From an uncultured Oceanospirillales bacterium (GTDB lineage Bacteria > Pseudomonadota > Gammaproteobacteria > Xanthomonadales > SZUA-36): 64,000 nucleotides of DNA. Shown one piece after another: positions 31,097 to 42,318 of the stretch (position 1 is the first letter of the stretch; each line of letters opens with the position of its first letter). Both the position numbers and the translations under genes were made by a program. Location: assembly GCA_913055655.1 (NCBI GenBank), contig CAJXKA010000001.1, forward strand, positions 1,116,842-1,180,841, read 5' to 3'. A model generated the notes under the pieces. The model had not been told where the DNA came from and searched no databases. It saw only the letters and a list, made by a program, of their open reading frames with translations.

Positions 31097-31653
31097 TTTA
31101 CCGCAAATTACGCTAATTGAAAGAATTTGCGAAATGTCTATCGTGGCGGGCAGCAGTAACGGAAGGCTCTCATATAACGTCATCGGCGGCGCGATGTCGG
31201 TGCACCGGGCGCTCGGCTGCGGGTTCCTGGAGTCGGTATACGAGAAGGCACTGGCGGCGGAACTGCAACGTCGAGGGTTACCCTACTCGCGCCAGGCGCC
31301 AATGTCGGTCCGCTACCGCGGCGAACTGGTCGGACGTTTTCGGGCCGATTTCGTGGTCGATAACCGCCTGGTAGTCGAACTGAAAGCCAACGCGGCAATC
31401 TCCCCCGCCTGCCAGGCCCAGTTACTGAATTACCTGCGGGCTGCTCAGCTGCCCGTTGGCCTCATCCTTAACTTCGGGGCACCGTCACTCGAGGTGAAGC
31501 GCATGGCGAACAGCGTGGGGATGTCGGGAACTGAGAACCCGTCAAAAGCACCGCAGATGGCGCCGATTACGCAAATTACGCGAAAGCTTTAAAGAGCGGG
31601 ACACCGACATAAGCTTTTGTGTAATTTGCGCAATTCGCGAAATCTGCGGTAAA
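31097..31653. mobile_element. Inverted-repeat-flanked GxxExxY unit
   Basis: TTTACCGCAAATTACGC at 31097-31113 is repeated inverted at 31637-31653 (TTTACCGCAGATTTCGC on the minus strand) with 15 of 17 matches. The unit holds only the GxxExxY gene and further GCGAATTGCGC-like repeats. No transposase and no clear target duplication were seen. Confidence 0.5.
31134..31592 (+). CDS. GxxExxY family protein
   Basis: The 152-residue protein carries the family motif GCGFLESVYEKALAAELQRRGL and a later FRADFVVDNRLVVELKAN (a PD-(D/E)xK-like D...ExK pattern), so a nuclease-like fold is plausible. Its function is not established. It is read against the ribosomal operon and lies between 17-bp imperfect inverted repeats (31097-31113 and 31637-31653). 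AT-rich GCAAATTACGC-type sequence surrounds it. It looks like an inserted unit. Confidence 0.8.
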   Translation: MSIVAGSSNGRLSYNVIGGAMSVHRALGCGFLESVYEKALAAELQRRGLPYSRQAPMSVRYRGELVGRFRADFVVDNRLVVELKANAAISPACQAQLLNYLRAAQLPVGLILNFGAPSLEVKRMANSVGMSGTENPSKAPQMAPITQITRKL

Positions 31654-31680
31654 AAAAACCCCGCTACGAAGCGGGGCTTT
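31652..31680 (-). terminator. Terminator after rpmA
   Basis: Minus strand GCCCCGC-TTCGTA-GCGGGG followed by eight T; also has a T-run on the plus strand, so it can stop the GxxExxY gene too. It is expected to uncouple obgE from rplU-rpmA. Confidence 0.85.
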
Positions 31681-31716
31681 TCTATCTGGATTGCCGCAGC
31701 AACCGGGCGTCGCGCT

Positions 31717-31980
31717 TCAGCCCTCGACAGGCTCCACGCTCACGTACTTGCGCTTCGGCAGACCCTTGTCTTCGAACTTCACCTTGCCGTCCACCAGGGC
31801 GAACAGGGTGTGGTCGCGACCAACGCCGATGTTGTCACCGGCCTTGTAGCGGGTGCCGCGCTGGCGAATGATGATGTTGCCGGCCAGCACGCTCTCGCCG
31901 CCGTACTTCTTGACGCCGAGGAACTTGGGATTCGAATCGCGGCCGTTACGTGTACTACCGCCTGCTTTCTTATGTGCCAT
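31717..31980 (-). CDS. rpmA: Ribosomal protein L27
   Basis: The 87-residue protein starts [29 protein letters not shown], the L27 signature whose N-terminus reaches the peptidyl transferase centre. It follows rplU by three bases. Confidence 0.97.
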   Translation of the reverse strand: MAHKKAGGSTRNGRDSNPKFLGVKKYGGESVLAGNIIIRQRGTRYKAGDNIGVGRDHTLFALVDGKVKFEDKGLPKRKYVSVEPVEG

Positions 31981-31983
31981 GAA

Positions 31984-32439
31984 TCAATCCTCCGTCTTCT
32001 TCGCAGCAGCCTTCTTGGCTGCGGCTTTCTTCGGTGCCGCCTTCTTGGCTTCGGCCGTTTCGCCTTCAGCCTTCTTGGCAGCCGCCTTCTTCGGCGCGGC
32101 CTTCTTCTTGGCCGGCTTGGCGTCGCCCGCACCTTCGATACCGGTGATTTCCAGCGCCGTGTAGTACTGGCGGTGGCCGGCGCGCTTCAACTGGTGCTTG
32201 CGGCGCTTGAACTTGATGATCTTGACCTTGTCGCCACGGCCGTGCTCGACCACCTTGGCCAGCACTTTGCCGCCGTCGACCAGCGGTGCGCCGATGGTCA
32301 CGTCCTCGCCTTCACCCACCAGGAGCACCTGGTCGAGTTCAACGGTCGCGCCCTTTTCGGCTTCGATCTTTTCTACCTTGATGATGTCGCCGGTGGTCGC
32401 ACGGTACTGCTTGCCACCGGTTGAAAATACTGCGTACAT
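31984..32439 (-). CDS. rplU: Ribosomal protein L21 with a Lys/Ala-rich tail
   Basis: Residues 1-103 are a normal L21 ([25 protein letters not shown] ... [22 protein letters not shown]). About 48 further residues form repeats such as [18 protein letters not shown] and [17 protein letters not shown], ending KKTED. L21 is usually 103 residues. The tail resembles the C-terminal domain of histone H1-like proteins and would bind nucleic acid. It is in frame and ends at a normal stop, so it is unlikely to be an assembly artefact. Confidence 0.95.
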   Translation of the reverse strand: MYAVFSTGGKQYRATTGDIIKVEKIEAEKGATVELDQVLLVGEGEDVTIGAPLVDGGKVLAKVVEHGRGDKVKIIKFKRRKHQLKRAGHRQYYTALEITGIEGAGDAKPAKKKAAPKKAAAKKAEGETAEAKKAAPKKAAAKKAAAKKTED

Positions 32440-32486
32440 GGAAACACCGCTCCCGTCTGGAGAAAGGGGCCTACAAAAGGGCGGGA

Positions 32487-32515
32487 ATGTTAGCGGTTTT
32501 CCCTTGGCGGGTCAA
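32487..32515 (-). promoter_or_regulatory. rplU promoter
   Basis: Minus strand TTGACC (32515-32510), 17 bases, TAACAT (32492-32487); about 48 bases before the rplU ATG. Confidence 0.72.
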
Positions 32516-32550
32516 CCGTTTGTGCACTCGAAATCAAGGCGCGTGTGATT

Positions 32551-32580
32551 TTGCCGCGCGCTTGACGAGAGGCGTATGAT
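32551..32580 (+). promoter_or_regulatory. Possible uvrA promoter
   Basis: TTGCCG, 18 bases, TATGAT just before the uvrA start. No CTGT-N8-ACAG LexA box was seen, so SOS control as in E. coli is not supported. Confidence 0.4.
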
Positions 32581-32609
32581 ATCCGGTTTCACTCGTGATT
32601 TCCCCGTCC

Positions 32610-35459
<2,850 letters not shown>

Positions 35460-35483
35460 GCGGCCCGCCCACGCGTTGATGGT

Positions 35484-35909
35484 TCAACGACCGCGGATGC
35501 TGAAGAAAAAGTCATCCGTGCCCACCGTGACGCTGGCGCCGTAGTAAGGCACCGGGTACGGCGGAGGCGCCGGCCGGGCCCAGGCGTAGTGCACCGGGTG
35601 ACGACAACCATGGGCGTGGCGATGCTTCGGCCAGCCCGGATTCCAGCGATAGGCCGGGCGATAGTGGCGGTATCGCGGAGGCGGCGGACGATGTGCGGTC
35701 CGGTAATACGGTTTGCCATGATGCTTCCCAGGGTGCTTGCCGTAATGCTTCCCGCCGTGTTTGCCGTGACCCCGGCCGCGACGATCATCATGATCGTAGC
35801 GATGGCCATTGTCATGGTGTCGTCCACCTTGCCGGTCGGCCAGCGAAGTTTCCGGAAGGGCCAGTGCCAGCCCCGCCAGGGCGATGGTGATGGCGATCAT
35901 GCGTTTCAT
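35484..35909 (-). CDS. His/Arg/Tyr-rich exported protein
   Basis: The 141-residue protein has a signal peptide (MKRMIAITIALAGLALALPETSLA). The mature part is crowded with His (for example DRQGGRHHDNGHRYDHDDRRGRGHGKHGGKHYGKHPGKHHGK), then turns Pro/Tyr-rich. AGGAGCC precedes the ATG at 35909. A metal-binding periplasmic role (nickel, zinc or copper buffering) fits the composition, but no family is assigned. Convergent with uvrA. Confidence 0.65.
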   Translation of the reverse strand: MKRMIAITIALAGLALALPETSLADRQGGRHHDNGHRYDHDDRRGRGHGKHGGKHYGKHPGKHHGKPYYRTAHRPPPPRYRHYRPAYRWNPGWPKHRHAHGCRHPVHYAWARPAPPPYPVPYYGASVTVGTDDFFFSIRGR

Positions 35910-35986
35910 ACTTGGCTCCTTTTGCCAGGAATGCGGGGCCAGTCTATGCTGGCCCGCCTGAACCTCTTCTGAACGGGAATTCACGG

Positions 35987-36733
35987 ATGCTGAACATCAT
36001 CGAACATGGCCCGGTACGGGAAATCCGCCTGCAACGCCCACCCGTGAACGCGCTCGACCCTGCGCTGGTGGATGCCCTGCGGGATGCGCTGGAGACCGCC
36101 GGCCGGGAAGCGGATGGCGTGGTGCTCAGCGGCCGCGACGGCATGTTCTCGGCCGGCCTGGATGTCCCCACCCTGCTGGCCCTGGATTCGGACGCCATGG
36201 GCGCGTTCTGGCGTGCCTTCGAGGCCCTGCTGCGCACGATCGCCTGCATGCCGGTGCCCACGGCGACGGCCATTACCGGTCACTCGCCGGCCGGCGGCGC
36301 CGTCATGGCGCTGTTCACGGACTACCGCGTCATGAGCCGGGGCGATTACCGGATCGGCCTGAACGAGACCCAGGTCGGGCTGGCGCTACCGGATTTCATC
36401 CACGAGGCGCTGGTCCGACTGGTGGGCGCGCACCGCGCCGAACGCATGATTGTTTCCGGCGCCCTGTTGTCACCGGACCAGGCCCTGGACCATCAACTGG
36501 TGGATGCGCTTGCCGATGATGCGGAGGCGACCGTGACGGCCGCGGTGAACTGGTGCGAACAGCTGCTGAAACTGCCCCGCCGGACCATGCTGGCCAATCG
36601 CGCCACCATGCGCCGCTCGCTGACGGAACTGTTTGAGCACGAACGTGATGAAGCCGACTTCCTGGGCGTCTGGTTCAGCGACGAGACCCAGGCGACACTG
36701 AGGGCCCTGGTGGCCCGCCTGAAGAAAAAGTAG
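35987..36733 (+). CDS. Enoyl-CoA hydratase/isomerase family protein
   Basis: The 248-residue protein has the crotonase fold: IRLQRPPVNALDPALVDAL, the oxyanion-hole strand GRDGMFSAGLDVPTLLAL, and AITGHSPAGGAVMALFTDYRVM with the family's second oxyanion region. The catalytic Glu positions of true hydratases (as in GGGCELA) are replaced, since the motif reads SPAGGAVM. Isomerase-type activity or another crotonase reaction is therefore more likely. ATG 35987 gives a typical N-terminus (MLNIIEHGPVREIRLQRP). Confidence 0.82.
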   Translation: MLNIIEHGPVREIRLQRPPVNALDPALVDALRDALETAGREADGVVLSGRDGMFSAGLDVPTLLALDSDAMGAFWRAFEALLRTIACMPVPTATAITGHSPAGGAVMALFTDYRVMSRGDYRIGLNETQVGLALPDFIHEALVRLVGAHRAERMIVSGALLSPDQALDHQLVDALADDAEATVTAAVNWCEQLLKLPRRTMLANRATMRRSLTELFEHERDEADFLGVWFSDETQATLRALVARLKKK

Positions 36734-36749
36734 CGGCCTGCCCGCGGCG

Positions 36750-37598
36750 CTAGCCGGCCGCGACCGGGCGCGCCGGGTCGCGAATCCACTCACTCCAGGA
36801 CCCCGGGTAAAGCCGGGCGTCACCGGACCCGGCCAGTGCCATGGCGAAGAGGTTGTGACAGGCCGTCACCCCGGAACCGCACATGTGAACGGTCGCGCCG
36901 GCGTCGCGACCCTGGAGCACCTCATCAAACCGGGCGGCCAGGGCGTCCGCTGACCGAAACCTGCCCTGATCGAGATTGCCGGCGAACGGCAGGTTCACCG
37001 CGCCCGGGACATGGCCCGCCACGGGGTCGATGGTTTCATTGCGCCCGGCAAACCGGTCCGGCGCCCGGGCATCCACCAGCAACACCGACCCATTCGACAG
37101 CCCAGCCGCGACCTGGCCGGCGTCAAGGGTCATGCCCTGTCGGGCCTCGAGCGCGGTCAGCGGCGCCGATTCCGGGACACCGGGCTCACCGGTCTCCACC
37201 GGCAAGCCTGCCTCGACCCAGGCGGGCCAGCCGCCATCCAGCAATGTCACGCAGTCGTGACCGAAATAGCGCATCAGCCACCACAGCCGCGCGGCGAACG
37301 CCCCGCCCTGCGCGTCATAGGCGACGATATCCCGCCCCGGCGACCAGCCTGAACGGGCCAGGAACGCGGCAAATCCGGCCGCGTCGGGGAGCGGGTGGCG
37401 TCCTGTCGCGGGGGTCACCGGTGCCGCGAGATCGTCGTCAAGGTGAGCGTACACGGCGCCGGGCAGCCGGCCGGTACGCCAGGCGCGCCTTCCGGCGTCC
37501 GGATCGCCCAGGTCGAACCGGCAATCGAAAATGACAGGCAGGCCCGCCGCCCCCGCCCCCGCGAGCGATTGTGACAGCGCTTCGGGCGACACCAGCAT
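36750..37598 (-). CDS. sseA: 3-mercaptopyruvate/thiosulfate sulfurtransferase
   Basis: The 282-residue protein has two rhodanese domains. The C-terminal one holds the active site MCGSGVTACHN, and CGSGVT is the motif of mercaptopyruvate sulfurtransferases rather than thiosulfate ones. The N-terminal inactive domain has VIFDCRFDLGDPDAGRRAWRTGRLPGAVYAHLDDDLA. ATG 37598 overlaps the Nudix stop (ATGA), so the pair is cotranslated. Confidence 0.86.
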   Translation of the reverse strand: MLVSPEALSQSLAGAGAAGLPVIFDCRFDLGDPDAGRRAWRTGRLPGAVYAHLDDDLAAPVTPATGRHPLPDAAGFAAFLARSGWSPGRDIVAYDAQGGAFAARLWWLMRYFGHDCVTLLDGGWPAWVEAGLPVETGEPGVPESAPLTALEARQGMTLDAGQVAAGLSNGSVLLVDARAPDRFAGRNETIDPVAGHVPGAVNLPFAGNLDQGRFRSADALAARFDEVLQGRDAGATVHMCGSGVTACHNLFAMALAGSGDARLYPGSWSEWIRDPARPVAAG

Positions 37599-38188
37599 CA
37601 GCGGCTGCTCCCCGATGCCGGAACCCGCCGGAAACGGCGCGCCAGGTCCCGCAGGATATGGGCCGTCACTCCCCAGATCTCCCACTCATCCCAGGAAAAC
37701 CGGTAGATCTCACGCTCACAACCCTCCCGCTCCACCCGCTTCGCCTGGTAGATGTCCTCATCCAGCACGACCGACAACGGCACGGTGAACATCGCGTCTA
37801 CCTCGTTGGGGTCCAGCCTGAAAGGCGCTTCGGGGCGGGCAAGACCCACGACCGGCAGCACGCGGAAATCGGAAATGGTGTCGACGCGGTCCAGGAAGCC
37901 GATCGGCTCGACCGAATGCGTGCACAGGCCAATTTCCTCTTCCGCTTCGCGCAGCGCGGTCAACACGCCGCTGGCGTCGGTGTCCATGGCGGCACCGCCG
38001 GGAAAGCTCACCTGCCCGGGATGATGGGCGAGATGGTTGGCGCGAACGGTCAGTATGATTTCAGGATCAGGCTGATCCAGAACCGCCACCAGGACGGCGG
38101 CGGTTCGGTTGGGTCTTGCGGGTGTTTCGTCAGGGCGCGCCCAGGCCTGGATTTTCAGGTGGCGGGCCCCGCGATCCAGCGGAGACAC
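37598..38188 (-). CDS. Nudix hydrolase, CoA pyrophosphatase-like
   Basis: The 196-residue protein has the NudL-type segment HPGQVSFPGGAAMDTDASGVLTALREAEEEIGL, with the core REAEEEIG of the Nudix box and the upstream SFPGG typical of CoA pyrophosphatases. Its position as partner of a sulfurtransferase is unusual but seen in this operon layout. Substrate is inferred from motif only. Confidence 0.83.
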   Translation of the reverse strand: MSPLDRGARHLKIQAWARPDETPARPNRTAAVLVAVLDQPDPEIILTVRANHLAHHPGQVSFPGGAAMDTDASGVLTALREAEEEIGLCTHSVEPIGFLDRVDTISDFRVLPVVGLARPEAPFRLDPNEVDAMFTVPLSVVLDEDIYQAKRVEREGCEREIYRFSWDEWEIWGVTAHILRDLARRFRRVPASGSSR

Positions 38189-38244
38189 GGCGCGCCTTAA
38201 GGTGGCGCGCCAGTCATAGCCGCTGGATGCTTTGGGTCGCGCGC

Positions 38245-38931
38245 TCAGGGCTGGACGATTTCGACCAGTTTGAGATCGAACTGCAGCGCCTCGTTCGGAC
38301 CCACGGCCGGCGGGTTGCCGCGCTGGCCAAAGGCCAGTTCAGGCGGCACGAACACCTGCCAGGTCGCGCCGGTCTTCATCAGCGGCAGCACTTCCTGCCA
38401 GCCCTTCAGCACATTGCTCACCACGAATTCTTCCGGGGTGCCACGGGCGAAGGAGCTGTCCATCTCGCGACCGTCGATCTTGGATGAACGGTAGTGGACG
38501 CGAACGGTGCTGGTCAGGCTGGGGCGCGAGCCTTCGCCTTCCTCGATAATGCGGTACTGGATACCGGACGGCAGCGCGACGATACCCGTCTTGCCACGGT
38601 TCTGGGCCAGGAACTCGTCGGCCTTGGTCTGGTTCTCTTCGGCCAACTGCTGCAGCATGGCCAGCTGCTCCTGCTGCACCTGCTGCTGGAACGCCTGCAG
38701 CAGCTGCTGCATTTCAGCCGGCGGCAACTGCGGTTCGCTGTCGGCCATGGCGTCGCTGATGGCAGCGGTCACGGACGAAGAATCAAAAGTGTCTGGGCGG
38801 CTCTTCAGCTCACTGCCGAAATTCCAGCCCATGGCATAGCTCAGCTTGCCCTTGTCGGTGCTCAGGTCCTGCGCCAGCACATTGGTGCTTGCAAGAATCA
38901 TCAGGGCAGCCAGTGCGAAATTGGATCGCAT
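38245..38931 (-). CDS. FKBP-type peptidyl-prolyl isomerase, exported
   Basis: The 228-residue protein has a signal peptide (MRSNFALAALMILASTNVLAQ), an N-terminal dimerisation domain with a Gln-rich helix (QQLLQAFQQQVQQEQLAMLQQL), and an FKBP domain with VRVHYRSSKIDGREMDSSFARGTPEEFVVSNVLKGWQEVL. This is the FkpA/Mip layout of periplasmic folding catalysts. A GGAGG lies nine bases before ATG 38931; the long upstream frame is not real. Confidence 0.9.
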   Translation of the reverse strand: MRSNFALAALMILASTNVLAQDLSTDKGKLSYAMGWNFGSELKSRPDTFDSSSVTAAISDAMADSEPQLPPAEMQQLLQAFQQQVQQEQLAMLQQLAEENQTKADEFLAQNRGKTGIVALPSGIQYRIIEEGEGSRPSLTSTVRVHYRSSKIDGREMDSSFARGTPEEFVVSNVLKGWQEVLPLMKTGATWQVFVPPELAFGQRGNPPAVGPNEALQFDLKLVEIVQP

Positions 38932-39162
38932 CTCGATAAACCTCCGGGTTATTTTAATAGTCCGGCCGGGGGCCGGCCGCTTGGAAAAGGGCGCCATTCT
39001 ACCGTAGCACCCAAATAAAATCATGCGTTTGACAACCGGTCGCCACGGGCGTTCAGCCAAGTAGTGGCGGAATTGACCATCAAACGGGTCATCCGGCCGG
39101 ATTCTGTCAGGCAGCGTGTATTTAATTCCTTTATTTTCAGTGAAATACGCGTTACGTGGTTT

Positions 39163-39179
39163 TTGGCACGAATTCCGCA
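39163..39179 (+). promoter_or_regulatory. Sigma-54-type promoter before pspA
   Basis: TTGGCACGAATTCCGCA matches the -24 element (TTGGCACG) well and keeps GC at -12 with the required ten bases between GG and GC. Sigma-54 with PspF drives psp operons elsewhere; no pspF is in the window. Confidence 0.6.
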
Positions 39180-39217
39180 TATATCTTCCCGACATTCTGT
39201 TTTGCCAGGAGCCACCC

Positions 39218-39925
39218 ATGAGCATGTTTTCAAGACTCGGCGATATTATCAACGCCAATATCAACGCCCTGCTGGAAAAAGCCGAGGATCCCGAAAAGAT
39301 CATCCGGCTGATGATCCAGGAGATGGAAGATACCCTGGTGGAGATCCGCTCGTCGGCCGCCAAGTGCATTGCCGACAAGAAAGAGCATCGCCGCCATATC
39401 GATCACCTGCAGAAAGACATGGCCGAGTGGGCCGACCGGGCCGAACTCGCCGTGCGTCGCGACCGTGAAGATCTCGCGCGCGCCGCGCTGGCCGAAAAAC
39501 AGGCCATCGCCGACCGTGTGAAGCAGCTTGGCGAGGAACTGGAACAGCTGGATGCCCAGCTGGACAAGTTCAACCAGGACATTACCAAGCTGCAGGCCAA
39601 GCTGGACGACGCCAAGAAACGCCAGCGCAGCATTCTCATGCGCCACAAGACGGCCACCACCCAGCTGGCGGCGCGCCGTCACATCCACGACGACCGTATC
39701 GATGAAATGCTCAACCGCTTTGAGAGCGCCGAGCGCCGCATCGACCGGGTCGAGGCCGAAGGCGAAGCCATGGACCTGGGCCGGCGCCGCAACCTGGCCG
39801 ATGAAATTGCCGGCCTGGAAGACGATGACCGCGTCGAGGCCGAGCTGGCCAGCCTGAAGAAGCAGGTCGGTGATGGCCCGGCCAAGGCCGGCAAGTCGAA
39901 GGCCGCCAGCGAGGAGAAATCCTGA
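39218..39925 (+). CDS. pspA: Phage shock protein A
   Basis: The 235-residue protein starts MSMFSRLGDIINANINALLEKAEDPEKIIRLMIQEMEDTLVEIR and is coiled-coil through most of its length, as PspA/IM30 proteins are. It stabilises the inner membrane under stress and in some species inhibits PspF. The N-terminal amphipathic helix needed for membrane binding is present. The end (KAGKSKAASEEKS) is lengthened and charged. CCAGGA precedes the ATG at 39218. Confidence 0.95.
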   Translation: MSMFSRLGDIINANINALLEKAEDPEKIIRLMIQEMEDTLVEIRSSAAKCIADKKEHRRHIDHLQKDMAEWADRAELAVRRDREDLARAALAEKQAIADRVKQLGEELEQLDAQLDKFNQDITKLQAKLDDAKKRQRSILMRHKTATTQLAARRHIHDDRIDEMLNRFESAERRIDRVEAEGEAMDLGRRRNLADEIAGLEDDDRVEAELASLKKQVGDGPAKAGKSKAASEEKS

Positions 39926-40155
39926 TGAGCGAAGCGCTTTCCATCATGATGGTCCTGCTGCTGACGATCTGCGTGCCGCTCTGGATCATTTTCCACTACG
40001 TGACCAAGTGGAAGATGGCCAAGGGCATGCGCCCGGAGGACGAGAAGATGCTCAGCGAGGTCTGGGAGTCGGCCAACCGCATGGAGGACCGCATCCGGAC
40101 CCTGGAACGCATCCTGGACATCGAGGCGCCCAGCTGGCGACAGCGACATGACTGA
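39925..40155 (+). CDS. pspB: Phage shock protein B
   Basis: The 76-residue protein has one N-terminal helix (SIMMVLLLTICVPLWIIFHYVTKW) and a coiled cytoplasmic end with ERILDIEAPSWR, the PspB pattern (ILDxExPxWR). It overlaps pspA by one base and pspC by eight. PspB and PspC sense membrane stress and recruit PspA. Confidence 0.93.
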   Translation: MSEALSIMMVLLLTICVPLWIIFHYVTKWKMAKGMRPEDEKMLSEVWESANRMEDRIRTLERILDIEAPSWRQRHD

Positions 40156-40555
40156 GTATGGCGCCCCGGTGAACCCGCACCGCCTGTACCGCGATACCGA
40201 GAACGGCATCATCGCCGGGGTCTGCGCCGGCATCGCGGATTACATGGGGTTCAATCGTTTTGTTTTACGGGTACTCACCTTTATCGGCGGCATCGTGTTC
40301 ATGCCGATCGTCCTGGTGGGCTACCTGCTGCTGGCCCTCCTGATGAAGAAGCGCCCTGTTGGCGGCCCCCGGATGGATGAAGCCGAGGCCACCTTCTGGC
40401 GCGGCGTTCACAACGCACCGGGCGACGTGTTCAGCAATGTCCACCATCGCGTGCGCGCCATGGACCTGCGATTGCAGCGAATGGAGGCCTTCGTCACGTC
40501 GAAAGAGTTCACCATTGACCGTGAATTGCGACGGAGCGAACGGAACGACCGATGA
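40148..40555 (+). CDS. pspC: Phage shock protein C
   Basis: The 135-residue protein has the PspC domain RLYRDTENGIIAGVCAGIADYMGFNRFVLRVLTFI with a following membrane helix (VFMPIVLVGYLLLALLM). A cytoplasmic C-terminal part ends with ELRRSERNDR. The overlap with pspB supports coupled translation. Together pspABC is the compact form of the operon. Confidence 0.92.
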   Translation: MTEYGAPVNPHRLYRDTENGIIAGVCAGIADYMGFNRFVLRVLTFIGGIVFMPIVLVGYLLLALLMKKRPVGGPRMDEAEATFWRGVHNAPGDVFSNVHHRVRAMDLRLQRMEAFVTSKEFTIDRELRRSERNDR

Positions 40556-40664
40556 CCTGTAACCTTTTAAGGCGAAACTGCGTCAACTTTTACGAGGTTC
40601 AACGGTCTTTAACAGTATGTCGGAAACGGGAGACCGGTCAGGCATGGGCCACTGGGAGGCACAA

Positions 40665-40844
40665 ATGAATACGCAGGATACCGGCACGAACGGCGTCACA
40701 GCACCTTCGTCGCCACTTTTCGCATCCAGTTGGATGGCGCTTTACAGCGTCCTCCGCGACCAGTTCGACAGCAGTCGGACACCCGCGGTGGAGAGCGGCC
40801 TTCAGGATTCGCTCGACATCTGTGAAGAGCCGTTCGAGAACTAG
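40665..40844 (+). CDS. Small hypothetical protein of 59 residues
   Basis: Not recognised. A GGGAGG lies six bases before the ATG at 40665, giving MNTQDTGTNGVTAPSSPLFASSWMALYSVLRDQFDSSRTPAVESGLQDSLDICEEPFEN. The centre could form one helix; no signal or membrane segment. It lies between psp and manC on the plus strand. Codon choice is host-like, but the length makes chance possible. Confidence 0.4.
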   Translation: MNTQDTGTNGVTAPSSPLFASSWMALYSVLRDQFDSSRTPAVESGLQDSLDICEEPFEN

Positions 40845-40875
40845 GGCCTGACGTTACAGTCCCAGGGTGCGCCTG

Positions 40876-42318
40876 TCAGGCGCGCCCATAGATGTCCTCG
40901 AACCGCTCAATGTCATCCTCACCAAAATAGGAACCTGTCTGCACCTCGATCAGGTGGACGTCCTCGGTCCCCGGGTTTTCCAGGCGATGGAGCGTTTCCA
41001 CCGGGATATACGTGGATTGATTTGCCTCCAGCAGGAACTCCTCGTCACCCAGGCGAACCTTCGCGGTCCCCTGCACCACGGTCCAGTGCTCGGCGCGCTT
41101 GTGGTGCAACTGCAATGACAGGACCTGCCCCGGCTTCACCACCAGCCGCTTGACCTTGCAGTCATCCTCGTCTTCCAGGATCGTGTAGCTGCCCCAGGGC
41201 CGGTGCACGGTCTGGTGATAGATCGCGGCTTCGTGTTCAAGCTCGGTCAGCTGGCGCACCACCTGCCCCACGTCCTGGGCCTGGTCGCGATGCGCCACCA
41301 GCACGGCATCGCCCGTATCGACAATCACCACGTCTTTCAGGCCGACGGCCGCCACCAGCCGGCGGTCACCCTGGACAAAACAGTCGCGGGAATCGACCAG
41401 CACCGCCTTGCCGCGCACGCGGTTGCCGGCCTGGTCGGACTGGTAGAGCTCGGAAATGGCCTTCCAGGAGCCGATATCGCTCCAGCCGAAGTCGCCCGGC
41501 ACGACGGCCACGTTGGCGGCTTTTTCCATGATCGCGTAATCGATCGAGATGGACGGGCACTCGGCGAACGGTTCCGCCGGTAACTCGACGGGCGAGGCTT
41601 CGCGGTCGGTTGCCGCCCAGACACGTTCGGCCGCGGCCATCACGTCCGGCGCGTACTCGGCCATCGCGTCCAGCAACGCGCCGGCCTTGAAACAGAACAT
41701 CCCCGAGTTCCAGAGATATTCGCCGGAGGCCAGGTACGACTGCGCGGTTTCCAGGTCCGGTTTTTCGACGAAGGCATCCACCTCGAACCCCGAAGTATCC
41801 TCGATGGCGCCCCCCTGGCGGATATAGCCATAGCCCGTTTCAGGGTGGGTCGGGTACATGCCGAAAGTGGCCAGGCGACCGGCGACGGCCAGTTCGCGAG
41901 CCGCGTTGACAGCCTCCGCAAACGCCCCCTCGTCGGCGATCAGGTGATCCGCGGGCATGACCAGCAGGCAGGCGTCAGGGCCCACCAGGTCACGAACCTG
42001 CAGCGCCGCCAGGGCGATGGCCGGCGCGGTGTTACGACCCATCGGCTCGAGCAGGAACCGCGACTGGTCGGCGCCTGCGCCCAGCTTCGTATACAGGTCG
42101 CGCGTGTAGAAGTAATAGTCGCGGCTGGTGACCGTCAGGATCGGGGCGTCACCGGCGACGGCACGGGCCCGTAGCCAGGTCTTTTCGGCCAGCGACTGCC
42201 CGTCCGCCAGCTGCATGAAAGGCTTCGGGTGCGCTCGGCGTGAAACCGGCCACAGCCGCGTACCGGCGCCGCCGGAAAGGATCAGCGGTACCAGTGGGGC
42301 GTTACGTGTTGCGTTCAT
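40876..42318 (-). CDS. manC: Mannose-1-phosphate guanylyltransferase / mannose-6-phosphate isomerase
   Basis: The 480-residue bifunctional protein has the nucleotidyltransferase motif LILSGGAGTRLWPVSR and FVEKPD. The C-terminal cupin domain has QLHHKRAEHW and YIPVETLHRLENPG, typical of type II PMI-GMP enzymes. It makes GDP-mannose for capsule, exopolysaccharide or LPS. It overlaps rfbD by 17 bases, so both belong to one sugar-nucleotide operon. Confidence 0.94.
   Translation of the reverse strand: MNATRNAPLVPLILSGGAGTRLWPVSRRAHPKPFMQLADGQSLAEKTWLRARAVAGDAPILTVTSRDYYFYTRDLYTKLGAGADQSRFLLEPMGRNTAPAIALAALQVRDLVGPDACLLVMPADHLIADEGAFAEAVNAARELAVAGRLATFGMYPTHPETGYGYIRQGGAIEDTSGFEVDAFVEKPDLETAQSYLASGEYLWNSGMFCFKAGALLDAMAEYAPDVMAAAERVWAATDREASPVELPAEPFAECPSISIDYAIMEKAANVAVVPGDFGWSDIGSWKAISELYQSDQAGNRVRGKAVLVDSRDCFVQGDRRLVAAVGLKDVVIVDTGDAVLVAHRDQAQDVGQVVRQLTELEHEAAIYHQTVHRPWGSYTILEDEDDCKVKRLVVKPGQVLSLQLHHKRAEHWTVVQGTAKVRLGDEEFLLEANQSTYIPVETLHRLENPGTEDVHLIEVQTGSYFGEDDIERFEDIYGRA

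Noticed and set aside
30142-31116. Plus-strand frames opposite obgE
   Set aside because: All lie antisense to the complete GTPase and lack recognisable features.
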